DNA of 58,601 bases from Candidatus Freyrarchaeum guaymasense (GTDB lineage Archaea; Asgardarchaeota; Jordarchaeia; Jordarchaeales; Freyrarchaeaceae): the NCBI GenBank assembly GCA_030587405.1, contig JAUQZD010000034.1, forward strand, positions 1 to 58,601, read 5' to 3'. Under the pieces are notes generated by a model. That model made no database searches and had not been told where the DNA came from. It saw only the letters and a list, made by a program, of their open reading frames with translations. Position numbers and translations under genes: made by a program. Of this stretch, positions 50,371-58,601 are shown in pieces (positions within the stretch are counted from its first letter, which is position 1; each line of letters begins with the position of its first letter).

Positions 50371-52830
50371 CTATCTAAGATTACGAAATAAACAGAGGAT
50401 ATTATGGAGATAACCTATGATTAGATTATCGTTTCCTTTAAAGAGAGATCTTAATCTTGATGCTATTTTTGCGTCTCGTTCGTCCATAAAAAGCACGATT
50501 ATTCGCCCATATTTTTCAAGGGATCTGTTAATTTGAAACAGTAATTCAGGTAGTTCGCTTTCAGTTTTTAAGGCAGATATGTTCAACGGGTAACTTTCTA
50601 TAAAGCAGTCTATTCCTAGTTTTGGATCTTTCCTTTGAGTCAATTTTAGTCCTAAATCGATGCATATTTGCTCAATTAGGTCTTGAACATATGATTTGAT
50701 TGCCTCTCTTTCTGATTCTTCATTCTTTTTTAGGAAAAAAATGGAGGTTCTTTTACCGTTAGGTAAGGGAACATAAAGTTTTCGGATGTGGGGGAACTCC
50801 CTTTTTAAAGAGTTTAAGGTGGATGTAATTTCTCCTTTGTTAACACGTAGTTGTGAAGAAAGAAATTCTTCGGTAACGTACGTGAAGCGCTCTAACAGTT
50901 GAAGAAGCTTCGTTTTGAGGGCGGAGGTAAACATAATATGTTGGTCATTAGACTTGGAGGGGGATGAGAAGGGGGAAGATGAAGGGAGGTAAAAAGTTAG
51001 GGGCGCAGTGTTCATCCTCATCAAAACGAAGGAGGGAGTAGAGGAAGAGAGCACGCCTTCACCACTTTGCTCCTCAATTAATACTTTAAAGGGATCTTTC
51101 AGGACGGGAGAGGATGGGGGGATTCCTAGGAATAGGAAAAGAGTAGTGTTAAAGGAGCTTAGTAGAGAAGTAAATGACCCCGTCGTGGTCATATAATTGA
51201 ACAGGGACTTGTTTAGGAGTACTATGAGAGAACATTTAATTCTCGAAAGAAGCGTTAAAAAAAGTGTAAGCGTAAGAGCAAGGGTGGGCGGTTTAACGAT
51301 TTTGGACAGATTGCTGAGGTCCAGGATAACGTTTGAATTGGAGTTAGCAATTATGTCCCTAAGGTCCGATCGTGTTTTCCTGAAGATTTTATCTAGAGCG
51401 CCCTGTTTTAGATCCGAAAAAAGGTGCTGAAGAGGATGTTGAGGATTCTTTTTTGAATGGTTTTGTGATAGCGCCATGTTGATTATCTTGAATAACGTTA
51501 ATGACTGGCTAGGACACCCTTCAAGCTTATCTTTAATTAACATTTGGAAAACGATATCCTTTGAAGGCTTCAAGCCGGATAAGGCAAAGACGGCTGTTGA
51601 AAGCATGCTTACATGGTCGTAAAATGGGATGCTGTGGGGATATAAGAGGTCTATTTGAATGTCTCCTTTTTCGCTGGATAAGAATAACAGGGAATCCTTG
51701 ATGTCACCCGAGGAAAGGGCTCCTATAAAATCTAGGAGTACCCATTTATGAGCTACTTGGGGAAGAAAGCGGTTAAGAAAGTTTAGGAGGGAGCTCTTCC
51801 TTTTGAAGATGGCTAAAGCGGGGCTGAACGCCCTTTCGTCTAATTTGAGGGGAATTCTAAGGTTTTTAACTATAAGTTCGCCAATGAAGAAGTTATGGGG
51901 GGTGAAAAACGATTCGTATGAACTCTCACTTCTATTCTCGGTAAGATGACTGATAAAACAATCGACCTCACTTAAGGAAACAAGAGAAAGGTTGGCAGGT
52001 TTAATGGGTAACCTGCATAGTACATTTAGTCTATTTTTTGCTAATTGCTTCCAGTTTAAAAGCGTTACTTTTTGTATTAAGGGTGATAGGGAGGAAACGG
52101 CATCGTCTAAAGCCTCCTTCAAATTGTACAGGTCTTTACTTATGAAGAGTGCGTATGATGCAATTAGCACCTTAAACGAATTGTGAGGAGGATATGTGCC
52201 TACTCTCCGAGCTTTTAAAAAACCTATTTTTTTCTTTAACACGATTGGACTTATAAGGAAAATTTCAACCTCGAAACATTTTGAGAGAGAGACAAGTTTC
52301 TCGGCTACATTAAGCATTTTTTGATGTGAAGTTAGATTTAGCAGCATAAGGGATATAAAAAACCGGTTTTCGCCTTTCTCTACGAGGAGAATATGCTTGC
52401 CTGATGAGGTGAACTGATGGCTCCTTCCTTCAAGAATTGTGAAAAGATTTAACTTGGGAGCATTCGTTGCCGTATTACAAATATAAGGATTGCTAAAAAA
52501 CGCTTCAACAAACTTTGAAATAGGGTTTGATGGAGAATAATAAACATAAAGAGTGCCGTTTCTCTTCCCGTGAGAGAAAAGAAGTTCTAATGATAAAATC
52601 AGCGGGGTTCTTCCTTTCAAAATGCTAAAGTTGGAAAAGTAACTTAGCATGTTTTTACCCTGTTTAAGTGGAAGAAAGAAGCCAACCCTAACTTTTTTAC
52701 CATTCTTTAAGAGCGTTATTCTTCCATTCCTCCGGATAAGAAGAGTAATACGGCTCTTGAGAATTCTTGAGAGAAGCATGGCGGCAAAGAACATCAAAAG
52801 CATAACTGTAAGGGCGGGGAGAAGCATCAT
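50371..52830 (-). CDS. Membrane-anchored HerA/VirB4-like protein with degenerate ATPase motif and C-terminal winged helix
   Basis: I do not recognise a named family for this 819-residue protein. A hydrophobic helix at residues 3-22 would anchor it in the membrane. A region around 317-360 follows the HerA/VirB4 plan: FFIGELIVKNLRIPL, then AIFKRKSSLLNFL where a Walker A (GxTGSGKSxLL) is expected, then HKWVLLDFIGALSS as the strand after it. A Walker B-like NVILDLSNL is near 503. The glycines of Walker A are lost, while Lys and Ser remain, so ATP hydrolysis is doubtful. At 630-700 lies a winged helix (LERFTYVTEEFLSSQLRVNK), then a short domain ending at 819. ATG at 52830 has GGGTGG upstream. It is a single-gene unit. 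Confidence 0.6.
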   Translation of the reverse strand: MMLLPALTVMLLMFFAAMLLSRILKSRITLLIRRNGRITLLKNGKKVRVGFFLPLKQGKNMLSYFSNFSILKGRTPLILSLELLFSHGKRNGTLYVYYSPSNPISKFVEAFFSNPYICNTATNAPKLNLFTILEGRSHQFTSSGKHILLVEKGENRFFISLMLLNLTSHQKMLNVAEKLVSLSKCFEVEIFLISPIVLKKKIGFLKARRVGTYPPHNSFKVLIASYALFISKDLYNLKEALDDAVSSLSPLIQKVTLLNWKQLAKNRLNVLCRLPIKPANLSLVSLSEVDCFISHLTENRSESSYESFFTPHNFFIGELIVKNLRIPLKLDERAFSPALAIFKRKSSLLNFLNRFLPQVAHKWVLLDFIGALSSGDIKDSLLFLSSEKGDIQIDLLYPHSIPFYDHVSMLSTAVFALSGLKPSKDIVFQMLIKDKLEGCPSQSLTLFKIINMALSQNHSKKNPQHPLQHLFSDLKQGALDKIFRKTRSDLRDIIANSNSNVILDLSNLSKIVKPPTLALTLTLFLTLLSRIKCSLIVLLNKSLFNYMTTTGSFTSLLSSFNTTLFLFLGIPPSSPVLKDPFKVLIEEQSGEGVLSSSTPSFVLMRMNTAPLTFYLPSSSPFSSPSKSNDQHIMFTSALKTKLLQLLERFTYVTEEFLSSQLRVNKGEITSTLNSLKREFPHIRKLYVPLPNGKRTSIFFLKKNEESEREAIKSYVQDLIEQICIDLGLKLTQRKDPKLGIDCFIESYPLNISALKTESELPELLFQINRSLEKYGRIIVLFMDERDAKIASRLRSLFKGNDNLIIGYLHNILCLFRNLR

Positions 52831-52975
52831 GGTAAACCACCCTTAGCCGAGAGTAATTAGGTGTTTCACTTCACTGAAGCGCATAAAAGAATTTAAACTA
52901 CACACCAATCATTATCGAGGAGAAGCGGACGTTTTCAGGGAAAACAGGCACTTCTGCTATTTGGAGGGTGTCGAT

Positions 52976-54202
52976 TTGAAGGAAGCGGAAGTTGAGCTTA
53001 AGGGGCATATAATAGACTCATTTATCCTTCCAAAAGTTTTTGCCACTATTTACGACCTAGAAGGCGAATTTGAAGTTTTAGAATTTAACATTGGAAGGAC
53101 AAAAACCGAACATTCATATGCTAAACTTTTGATAATGGGAAAGAACGAAAAACATCTTAGAATGATCCTTGCGGAACTCCAGAAGCTTGGAGCAAACGTC
53201 TTAGAGAGAGTTAAGAGTGTTAAGCTAGCTCCGGCACCAGCCGATGGGGTTTTACCAGACAATTTTTACTCAACAACGAATCATCCAACCTACATTTTAC
53301 TTGACGAAGAATGGGTTAAATGTGAAAATATAGAGATGGATAAGGTTATAGTTGTAAGAGACGGGAAACCCGTCTGCGTGCCTATGCGAAAAGTTAGGAA
53401 GGGAGATCTAGTAGTGCTAAACGACTCGGGAATCAAAGTGGTTCCTCCAGAAAGGTCTAGGAAAAAGGAGATATTCGGGTTTATGACCAGCGAGGTCTCC
53501 CCTGAGAAGCCTACCTCGGCCTTAATTAGGAAAATAGCGGAGGAGATGTGGCGTATAAAAAGGGAGAAAGGGAAAATAGTGGTGGTGGCGGGGCCAGCAG
53601 TGGTGCATTCAGGCGCTGCGGACGCGCTAGCCGCGCTCATAAGGAAAAGATACGTAAACGCGCTGCTTTCAGGCAATGCACTAGCAGTTCATGACATAGA
53701 AAACAGCTTATATGGCACGTCTCTTGGAATGAACCTTAAAACCCTTGAAAACTATGAGGGGGGACACAGGCACCATCTCATGGCGATAAACGAAGTCAGA
53801 AAGCGTGGTTCAATAAGAAATGCAGTGAAAACCGGGGTTTTAAGGAGGGGAATAATGTACGAGTGTATAATTAATAACGTACCGTTCGTCTTAGCGGGGT
53901 CTATAAGAGACGATGGACCGCTGCCAGAAGTTATAACGGATGTTCTAGAAGCTCAGGATGCAATGCGGGAGCAGTTAAAAAATGCAAGATTAGTTTTGAT
54001 GCTTGCGTCAATGCTCCACTCCATAGCAGCAGGAAACATGCTACCTTCAACCGTTAAAATAGTATGTGTGGACATAAACCCTGCCGCAGTAATGAAGTTA
54101 ACGGACAGAGGCACATACGCTTTAGGGGTAATAAGTGATGTAGGCGCATTTCTCCCGCAACTAGTTCAAGAGATAGAGAGAGTAGAAGCTAATGTAGAGT
54201 AA
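52976..54202 (+). CDS. Archaeal ornithine cyclodeaminase (TIGR00300 / LOR-SDH-like family)
   Basis: The 408-residue protein belongs to the archaeal family first called LOR/SDH-like, one member of which in Methanococcus converts ornithine to proline and ammonia. It shows YSTTNHPTYILLDEEW, VVVAGPAVVHSGAADALA, LLSGNALAVHDIENSLYGTSLG cited in part, and HRHHLMAINEVR, typical of the family. This gives a proline route without ProABC. TTG at 52976 is preferred to the TTG at 52961 because GGAGGGTG lies between them. It is divergent from the 819-residue gene across about 145 bases. Confidence 0.85.
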   Translation: MKEAEVELKGHIIDSFILPKVFATIYDLEGEFEVLEFNIGRTKTEHSYAKLLIMGKNEKHLRMILAELQKLGANVLERVKSVKLAPAPADGVLPDNFYSTTNHPTYILLDEEWVKCENIEMDKVIVVRDGKPVCVPMRKVRKGDLVVLNDSGIKVVPPERSRKKEIFGFMTSEVSPEKPTSALIRKIAEEMWRIKREKGKIVVVAGPAVVHSGAADALAALIRKRYVNALLSGNALAVHDIENSLYGTSLGMNLKTLENYEGGHRHHLMAINEVRKRGSIRNAVKTGVLRRGIMYECIINNVPFVLAGSIRDDGPLPEVITDVLEAQDAMREQLKNARLVLMLASMLHSIAAGNMLPSTVKIVCVDINPAAVMKLTDRGTYALGVISDVGAFLPQLVQEIERVEANVE

Positions 54203-54265
54203 TCTTTTATTAATGTAAGGAATTGACGGGATAAAGTAGTTAAAAGAGGAAGGGAGGTTACTCAT

Positions 54266-55807
54266 TTGGAGTATCTTGTAGCCATAGATGCTGGGACGAT
54301 AGGCTGTCGAACGATAATATTCAATGAGAAAGGAGAGGAAGTTGGCAGGGCATATGAAGAATATCAAAGCATATATCCATCTCCCACATGGGTTGAACAG
54401 AGAGCCGATGACTGGTGGAAGGCTACATGTAACACGTTAAGGGTGGCTCTTTCACGCGCCAAAATTAACGTTAAAAAGGTGGCGGGAGTAAGCGTTACAA
54501 ATCAGAGGGAAACAATAGTTCCAGTTAATGAAGAAGGAAAACCTCTAAGGAACGCGATAGTATGGCAAGATCGTAGAACAATTGAAGAGTGTCGGCAAAT
54601 AGAGGCCATAGGTAGAGAGAAAATATATCATATAACCGGATTGACTATAGACCCGTATTTCTCAGCTCCGAAAATTCTCTGGATAAAAAACAATGAGAAA
54701 GAAGTGTTCGATGAGACTTACAAGTTCATGCTGGTCCACGATTTTATTCTTATGAAGTTAACAGGAGAGTTCGTGACGGATTGGTCTAACGCTTCGAGGA
54801 CCATGCTATTTGATATAAACGCTTTCAAGTGGTCTCAGGAGATATGTGATAAACTAGAAATACCCTTAGACAAGTTGCCGACAGCCGAACCTCCAGCAAA
54901 GAAGATCGGTGAAGTAACAAGAAAAGCCTCCGAGGAAACAGGGTTAGCGGAGGGGACACCGGTCATAACGGGAGGAGGCGATCAACAGTGTGGCGCTATA
55001 GGAATAGGAGTAGTAAAAGAAGGAAGAATAAAGGCTACAACAGGCACAGGGACGTTCATACTGGCATACTCTAATAAGCCAGTATGGGATCCAAAAATGA
55101 GGGTGCTATGCAGCTGCCACGCAGACCCGGGAAGGTGGGTAATAGAGGCAAGCATATTTACCACAGGAGCAATATACAGGTGGTTTAGAGATCAGTTAGG
55201 ACATGTTGAGAAAGCTCTAGCAGAAATATTAAGAGAGGATCCGTATGACATTCTTAATAAGGAGGCCGAGAAAGCCCCACCAGGAGCTGGCGGAATACTA
55301 GTCCTCCCACATTTTGTTGGAGCAGGAGCGCCACACTGGAACCCAGATGCTAGGGGAGTGATAATCGGGCTTGCCCTAGGACATACTAAGAGCCATATGG
55401 TAAGAGCCCTGATGGAGGGCGTCTGCTTTGAAATAAGGAAAAACGTGGAGGTTATGAGGCAGCTAGGCCTCAAGGTTGACGAGATGAGGATTACAGGAGG
55501 GGCAACGCGGAGTAAGCTTTGGAACCAGATCCAAGCAGACATATATAACCTGCCAGTGATGACGGGCGTTATTGAAGAAGCAACTGCATTGGGTGCGGCA
55601 ATACTTGCAGGGGTAGGGTCAGGAGTGTACAAGTCTATCTCGGAGGCAGCTGAAGAAGTAGTTAATGTCAAAGAAAGAATAGAGCCTAACCAAGCTAACC
55701 GAGAAATCTATGATGAACTTTACAAAATATACGGGGAGATATACGAGGTAATAGAAGAGAGAAAAATTTATTCTAAATTAGCAAGTCTTCAAAGTGAAGT
55801 AAGTTGA
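54266..55807 (+). CDS. glpK: Glycerol kinase
   Basis: The 513-residue enzyme phosphorylates glycerol to glycerol-3-phosphate. It shows LVAIDAGTIGCRTIIFNE, WVEQRADDWW, VTNQRETIVP, GGGDQQCGAIG, ATTGTGTFILAY and RITGGATRSKLWNQIQADI, typical of FGGY kinases. Its DAGTIGCR phosphate loop departs slightly from the usual DQGTTSSR. TTG at 54266 has GGGAGGT upstream. It overlaps glpA by four bases and opens the operon. Confidence 0.95.
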   Translation: MEYLVAIDAGTIGCRTIIFNEKGEEVGRAYEEYQSIYPSPTWVEQRADDWWKATCNTLRVALSRAKINVKKVAGVSVTNQRETIVPVNEEGKPLRNAIVWQDRRTIEECRQIEAIGREKIYHITGLTIDPYFSAPKILWIKNNEKEVFDETYKFMLVHDFILMKLTGEFVTDWSNASRTMLFDINAFKWSQEICDKLEIPLDKLPTAEPPAKKIGEVTRKASEETGLAEGTPVITGGGDQQCGAIGIGVVKEGRIKATTGTGTFILAYSNKPVWDPKMRVLCSCHADPGRWVIEASIFTTGAIYRWFRDQLGHVEKALAEILREDPYDILNKEAEKAPPGAGGILVLPHFVGAGAPHWNPDARGVIIGLALGHTKSHMVRALMEGVCFEIRKNVEVMRQLGLKVDEMRITGGATRSKLWNQIQADIYNLPVMTGVIEEATALGAAILAGVGSGVYKSISEAAEEVVNVKERIEPNQANREIYDELYKIYGEIYEVIEERKIYSKLASLQSEVS

Positions 55808-57291
55808 GGGTTGATGCAGTAATCATAGGAGGCGGCGTAACTGGTTTAGGTATAGCTAGGGATTTAGCTCAAAGGGGACTGCGTGTCGCTCTCTTTGAGA
55901 GAAGAGACATAGCCTCCGGGACGACGGGAAGATCACATGGGCTACTACATAGTGGGGCAAGGTACGTGGTGAGGGACCCGGTTTCAGCCAGCGAATGTGC
56001 GAAAGAGAACAGGGTCTTAAGGAGAATTGCACCCCACGTTATAGAGGAAACAGGCGGTATGTTCGTAGCCGTAGAGGAGGACGACTTGGACTACGAGAGG
56101 AAATTCTTAGAAGGCTGTAAGAGAGCAAGTGTGCGGGTGGAGGAGCTTAGTGTTAGGGAGAGCAGAAAAATTGAGCCATACCTAAACCCAAGCGCTTACA
56201 CGGTGTTCCTTGTAGATGATGCAGTTGTGGATCCATTTAGATTGGCCATTGCAAACTTTCTCGCGGCAAAGGAACATAACGCGGAAATATATACATATGA
56301 GCCGGTAAGGTTGATCGTTCACGAAGGCACCGTGGTCGGCGTAGAAACGGTAAATACGAAGCAAAAGATCTATTCTGATGTCGTGATTAATGCAACCGGG
56401 CCATGGGCGGATTTTATATGTCGCCAGGCAGGATTAGAGATTGGAGTTAAACCCAATAAGGGAACACTGGTGGTAACGGGTAAGAGAGTCGTTAACACAG
56501 TGTTAAACAGACTGAGGCCCCCTTCTGATGGAGATATAATAGTCCCACACCAGACAACGATGATCCTCGGAACAACCTCAACATACATTAAAGACCCCGA
56601 CGAAGTAATGCCAACCATAGAGGAAGTAAATCTTATCTTAAGAGAATGTGGTAAGATGCTACCATGCCTTAGGGAACTTAGAGTTATCAGAGCCTTTTCA
56701 GGTGCACGACCTCTTCTTGAGGGGACGTCAGGAAGGGAGGCGGGAAGAACGTTTACTGTAGTGGACCATGAAAGACAAGGAGTGGAGGGGTTAGTCACTG
56801 TAACCGGAGGGAAGCTCACAACGTACAGGCTTATGGCTGAAAGAACATCTGATCTTGTTTGCAGGAAACTTGGTGTGCGCGCTGCTTGCAGAACGAGCAA
56901 GGAGGAACTACCCAAAATCCCCGTTAGAACGTGTAAGGAACGCTACGAGGCGTCTCTTTTAGAGGCGAAATGGGAAAAGGAAGTAGTTTGCGAGTGCGAA
57001 CTTGTAACACGCAGAGAGGTGGAAGAATCCTTTAAAGTGCTGGGTGCAAAAACATTAGAGGATATTAAAAGGAGGACAAGAGCGGGTATGGGAGAGTGCC
57101 AGGGACAATTTTGCGCCTACAAAGTAGCGGACATAATGGTTGAGCTAGGCACCTCCTTTCATGATGCATTAAGAAGCTTAAACGAATTTTTGAGGAACCA
57201 GTGGAAGACGGAGCAAATCTTAGAGGGCACACAGAGAGTGCAGCTAGAATTTTTTAAGGCGATGTATAAGCTGGTGGGAGGCCTTGAATAG
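55804..57291 (+). CDS. glpA: Anaerobic glycerol-3-phosphate dehydrogenase subunit A
   Basis: The 495-residue FAD protein oxidises glycerol-3-phosphate to dihydroxyacetone phosphate. The N-terminal Rossmann motif is VIIGGGVTGLGIARDL, followed by GTTGRSHGLLHSGARYVV. The C-terminal region has a four-Cys [2Fe-2S] BFD-like motif, VVCECELVTRREVEE with GMGECQGQFC, as in GlpA. TTG at 55804 overlaps glpK and its end overlaps glpB by eight bases. GlpB and GlpC follow, so it is the anaerobic three-subunit form. Confidence 0.95.
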   Translation: MRVDAVIIGGGVTGLGIARDLAQRGLRVALFERRDIASGTTGRSHGLLHSGARYVVRDPVSASECAKENRVLRRIAPHVIEETGGMFVAVEEDDLDYERKFLEGCKRASVRVEELSVRESRKIEPYLNPSAYTVFLVDDAVVDPFRLAIANFLAAKEHNAEIYTYEPVRLIVHEGTVVGVETVNTKQKIYSDVVINATGPWADFICRQAGLEIGVKPNKGTLVVTGKRVVNTVLNRLRPPSDGDIIVPHQTTMILGTTSTYIKDPDEVMPTIEEVNLILRECGKMLPCLRELRVIRAFSGARPLLEGTSGREAGRTFTVVDHERQGVEGLVTVTGGKLTTYRLMAERTSDLVCRKLGVRAACRTSKEELPKIPVRTCKERYEASLLEAKWEKEVVCECELVTRREVEESFKVLGAKTLEDIKRRTRAGMGECQGQFCAYKVADIMVELGTSFHDALRSLNEFLRNQWKTEQILEGTQRVQLEFFKAMYKLVGGLE

Positions 57292-58414
57292 GCAGAAGAA
57301 GCACGTTGACGCTTTAGTGATAGGGTGCGGCGTAGCAGGAATGACCGCAGCGGAGATTATAGGCAAAGAGGGGTATAGTGTGCACGTTTTAGCATCTGGG
57401 TATGGGTGCACTCAAATGTCTTCCGGGACGATTGACGTTCTAGGACGCTACCAAGGAGAAGAAGTAGTGGATCTTGAGGCTAAACTGGATGGGTTCATAC
57501 GTGAAAATCCTAGGCACATTTATGCGTTGGCTGGTAAGGAAAAGGTAATTCAAGCACTGACAGAGTTCGCAGTCGAGAGTGCATCTCATATAGTGGAATA
57601 TAAGGGAGAACCCAGAAGGAACACGCGTATATTTACACCATTAGGAACGGTGAAGAACACTTGCTTAGTTCAATACACGATGAGTTTAAATAATCCAAGC
57701 GAGCTTACAGGGAAAAAGGTCCTTGTTGTGGCAATACCGGGATTGTCAGGATACGCGCCTAACTTGTTTACGGAGGGGCTTCGGAGAAGAAACGTTAAGG
57801 CAAGAATGGTGAGGGTCAATGTACCCGTTAAGACGACCTTCCAATTAGCTCACTTTTTTGATTTGGAAGCAGAAGGCATAATTACCCATTTAAAGGAGGC
57901 AGGTGCAGCCGGCTTTGACTATGTTGCAATGCCCCCCGTCTTAGGGTTAAGGAGGACAAGGAGCATATTGAAAATGCTAGAAGAGGATTTTGAAGCACAT
58001 TTCTTTGAGATCCCATCGTTCCCTCCCTCAGTTCCAGGGCAAAGACTTCATTTCTTACTCGAGGAAAAGTGTGAACAGGCTGGCGTTAAGGTTGAAATGG
58101 GGAAAAACGTTACAGAAGTTAAGATTAAGGATGGCTACTTAAGAGAGGTAGAAGTGGATAAAGAGAAAATCACACCTTCGGTTGGCGTCGTGGCCACAGG
58201 ATGGATGCTGAAGAGCATTTTAAGAATTAAAGGACTACCCTTTCAGGTAAACGAGAGCCTAAATGTCGAAAAGAATGGTGAAAGAGTGGAGAATCTTTTC
58301 CTAGCATTGTCATCAGTCTCCTATGAGAACATGATAGGTCTTGGAGCAGCTATTACTTCAGGTTACCTAGCTGGAATAAACGCTTTAAAGTATTTGAGGG
58401 AGGGAAGGGGTTGA
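57284..58414 (+). CDS. glpB: Anaerobic glycerol-3-phosphate dehydrogenase subunit B
   Basis: The 376-residue flavoprotein is the second subunit of the anaerobic enzyme. It shows ALVIGCGVAGMTAAEIIG for nucleotide binding, SSGTIDVLGRY, FPPSVPGQRLHFLLEE and a C-terminal ENMIGLGAAITSGYLAG. Start TTG at 57284 lies inside glpA with an eight-base overlap, and it overlaps glpC by four bases. All four glp genes overlap, so they are one transcription and translation unit. Confidence 0.93.
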   Translation: MNRQKKHVDALVIGCGVAGMTAAEIIGKEGYSVHVLASGYGCTQMSSGTIDVLGRYQGEEVVDLEAKLDGFIRENPRHIYALAGKEKVIQALTEFAVESASHIVEYKGEPRRNTRIFTPLGTVKNTCLVQYTMSLNNPSELTGKKVLVVAIPGLSGYAPNLFTEGLRRRNVKARMVRVNVPVKTTFQLAHFFDLEAEGIITHLKEAGAAGFDYVAMPPVLGLRRTRSILKMLEEDFEAHFFEIPSFPPSVPGQRLHFLLEEKCEQAGVKVEMGKNVTEVKIKDGYLREVEVDKEKITPSVGVVATGWMLKSILRIKGLPFQVNESLNVEKNGERVENLFLALSSVSYENMIGLGAAITSGYLAGINALKYLREGRG

Positions 58415-58601
58415 CGCTTAAATTGCTACTAGAAACAGATAAGTGCATTCATTGTGGTTCCTGCACGTCCGTGTGCCCCTTACTTAATGCTGGGTTAAAG
58501 GGAGACCCACAGAAAAATGGGCCAGACGCGTTGAAAGACACAGAAAGAGTCAAGTATCTTACCAATTTACCCTTCAATTGTACTCTTTGCCTTGCATGCC
58601 A
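58411..58601 (+). CDS. glpC: Anaerobic glycerol-3-phosphate dehydrogenase subunit C, N-terminal part (cut by window edge)
   Basis: The frame opens with TTG at 58411, overlapping the glpB stop, and runs off the window after 63 codons. It shows a ferredoxin motif CIHCGSCTSVCP and the beginning of a second one, CTLCLAC, at the edge, as in GlpC and HdrC-type proteins. The usual GlpC continues with CCG domains that pass electrons to the membrane or an Hdr-like acceptor. Its acceptor in this organism is beyond the window. Confidence 0.85.
   Translation, partial: MTLKLLLETDKCIHCGSCTSVCPLLNAGLKGDPQKNGPDALKDTERVKYLTNLPFNCTLCLAC

Noticed and set aside
1..58601. tRNA, rRNA genes, CRISPR arrays or insertion sequences
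   Set aside because: No T-arm-like GGTTCAAATC pattern with acceptor stem, no regularly spaced repeats, and no transposase-like protein were seen by eye.

Overview
This window looks like a chromosomal segment of an anaerobic, probably thermophilic archaeon of the TACK/Bathyarchaeia-like kind. Seen in the sequence: archaeal replication genes (MCM, Gins23, RFC small and large), SepRS instead of a visible CysRS, wyosine and archaeosine modification genes, diphthamide synthesis, an archaeal SRP RNA, a TFE-beta/RPC34-like factor, GGTG/GGAGG ribosome binding sites and very frequent TTG or GTG starts. The lineage assignment is inference; no rRNA is present.

Layout. 1-12 kb: a truncated phosphotransferase, mtnA, dphB, riboflavin cofactor genes (ribK-ribL), translin-sepS, taw1, a CoA transferase, folD-purH, a polysaccharide deacetylase without a normal start codon and a gamma-carbonic anhydrase. 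12-18 kb: a divergent formylmethanofuran dehydrogenase locus (fwdD-fwdA-FeS protein and fwdB) interrupted by a broken copper-ATPase remnant and a YHS-domain gene on the other strand. 17.7-21.3 kb: archaeosine/preQ0 genes (a frame-disrupted queE, DUF366, queD), a coiled-coil gene and rlmE. 21.3-28.6 kb: TFE-beta-like factor, glycerate kinase, an odd threonine-synthase-like protein fused to a winged helix, gins23-mcm and a peptidase.

28.8-38 kb is a nitrogen-assimilation block. An HdrB-HdrC fusion heads an operon with a three-gene split glutamate synthase; three stand-alone Lrp ligand-binding (RAM) domains follow, then glnA divergent from a full Lrp regulator. The glnA-lrp promoter region carries repeated ACATTTGTC operators and a tandem TTTTTRCGCATAT repeat. 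A hairpin appears to cover the ribosome binding site of the HdrBC-glutamate synthase operon. A box C/D sRNA follows lrp.

38-47 kb: ubiX, two moeA paralogues, moaB, moaC and a MobB-FeS fusion (molybdopterin/tungstopterin supply, fitting FwdB), truA, rfcL-rfcS and a TIM-barrel gene. 47.5-47.9 kb is an SRP RNA gene. 48-54 kb: ncsA, a site-2 protease, an 819-residue membrane-anchored protein that looks like a HerA/VirB4-type ATPase with a ruined Walker A motif, and archaeal ornithine cyclodeaminase. 54.2 kb to the end: a tightly overlapping glpK-glpA-glpB-glpC glycerol operon, cut by the window edge.

The most promising points for new biology are the HdrBC-linked glutamate synthase operon with its RAM/Lrp regulatory set and operators, the threonine-synthase-like protein whose PLP lysine is replaced by arginine and which carries a winged helix, and the HerA-like pseudo-ATPase.
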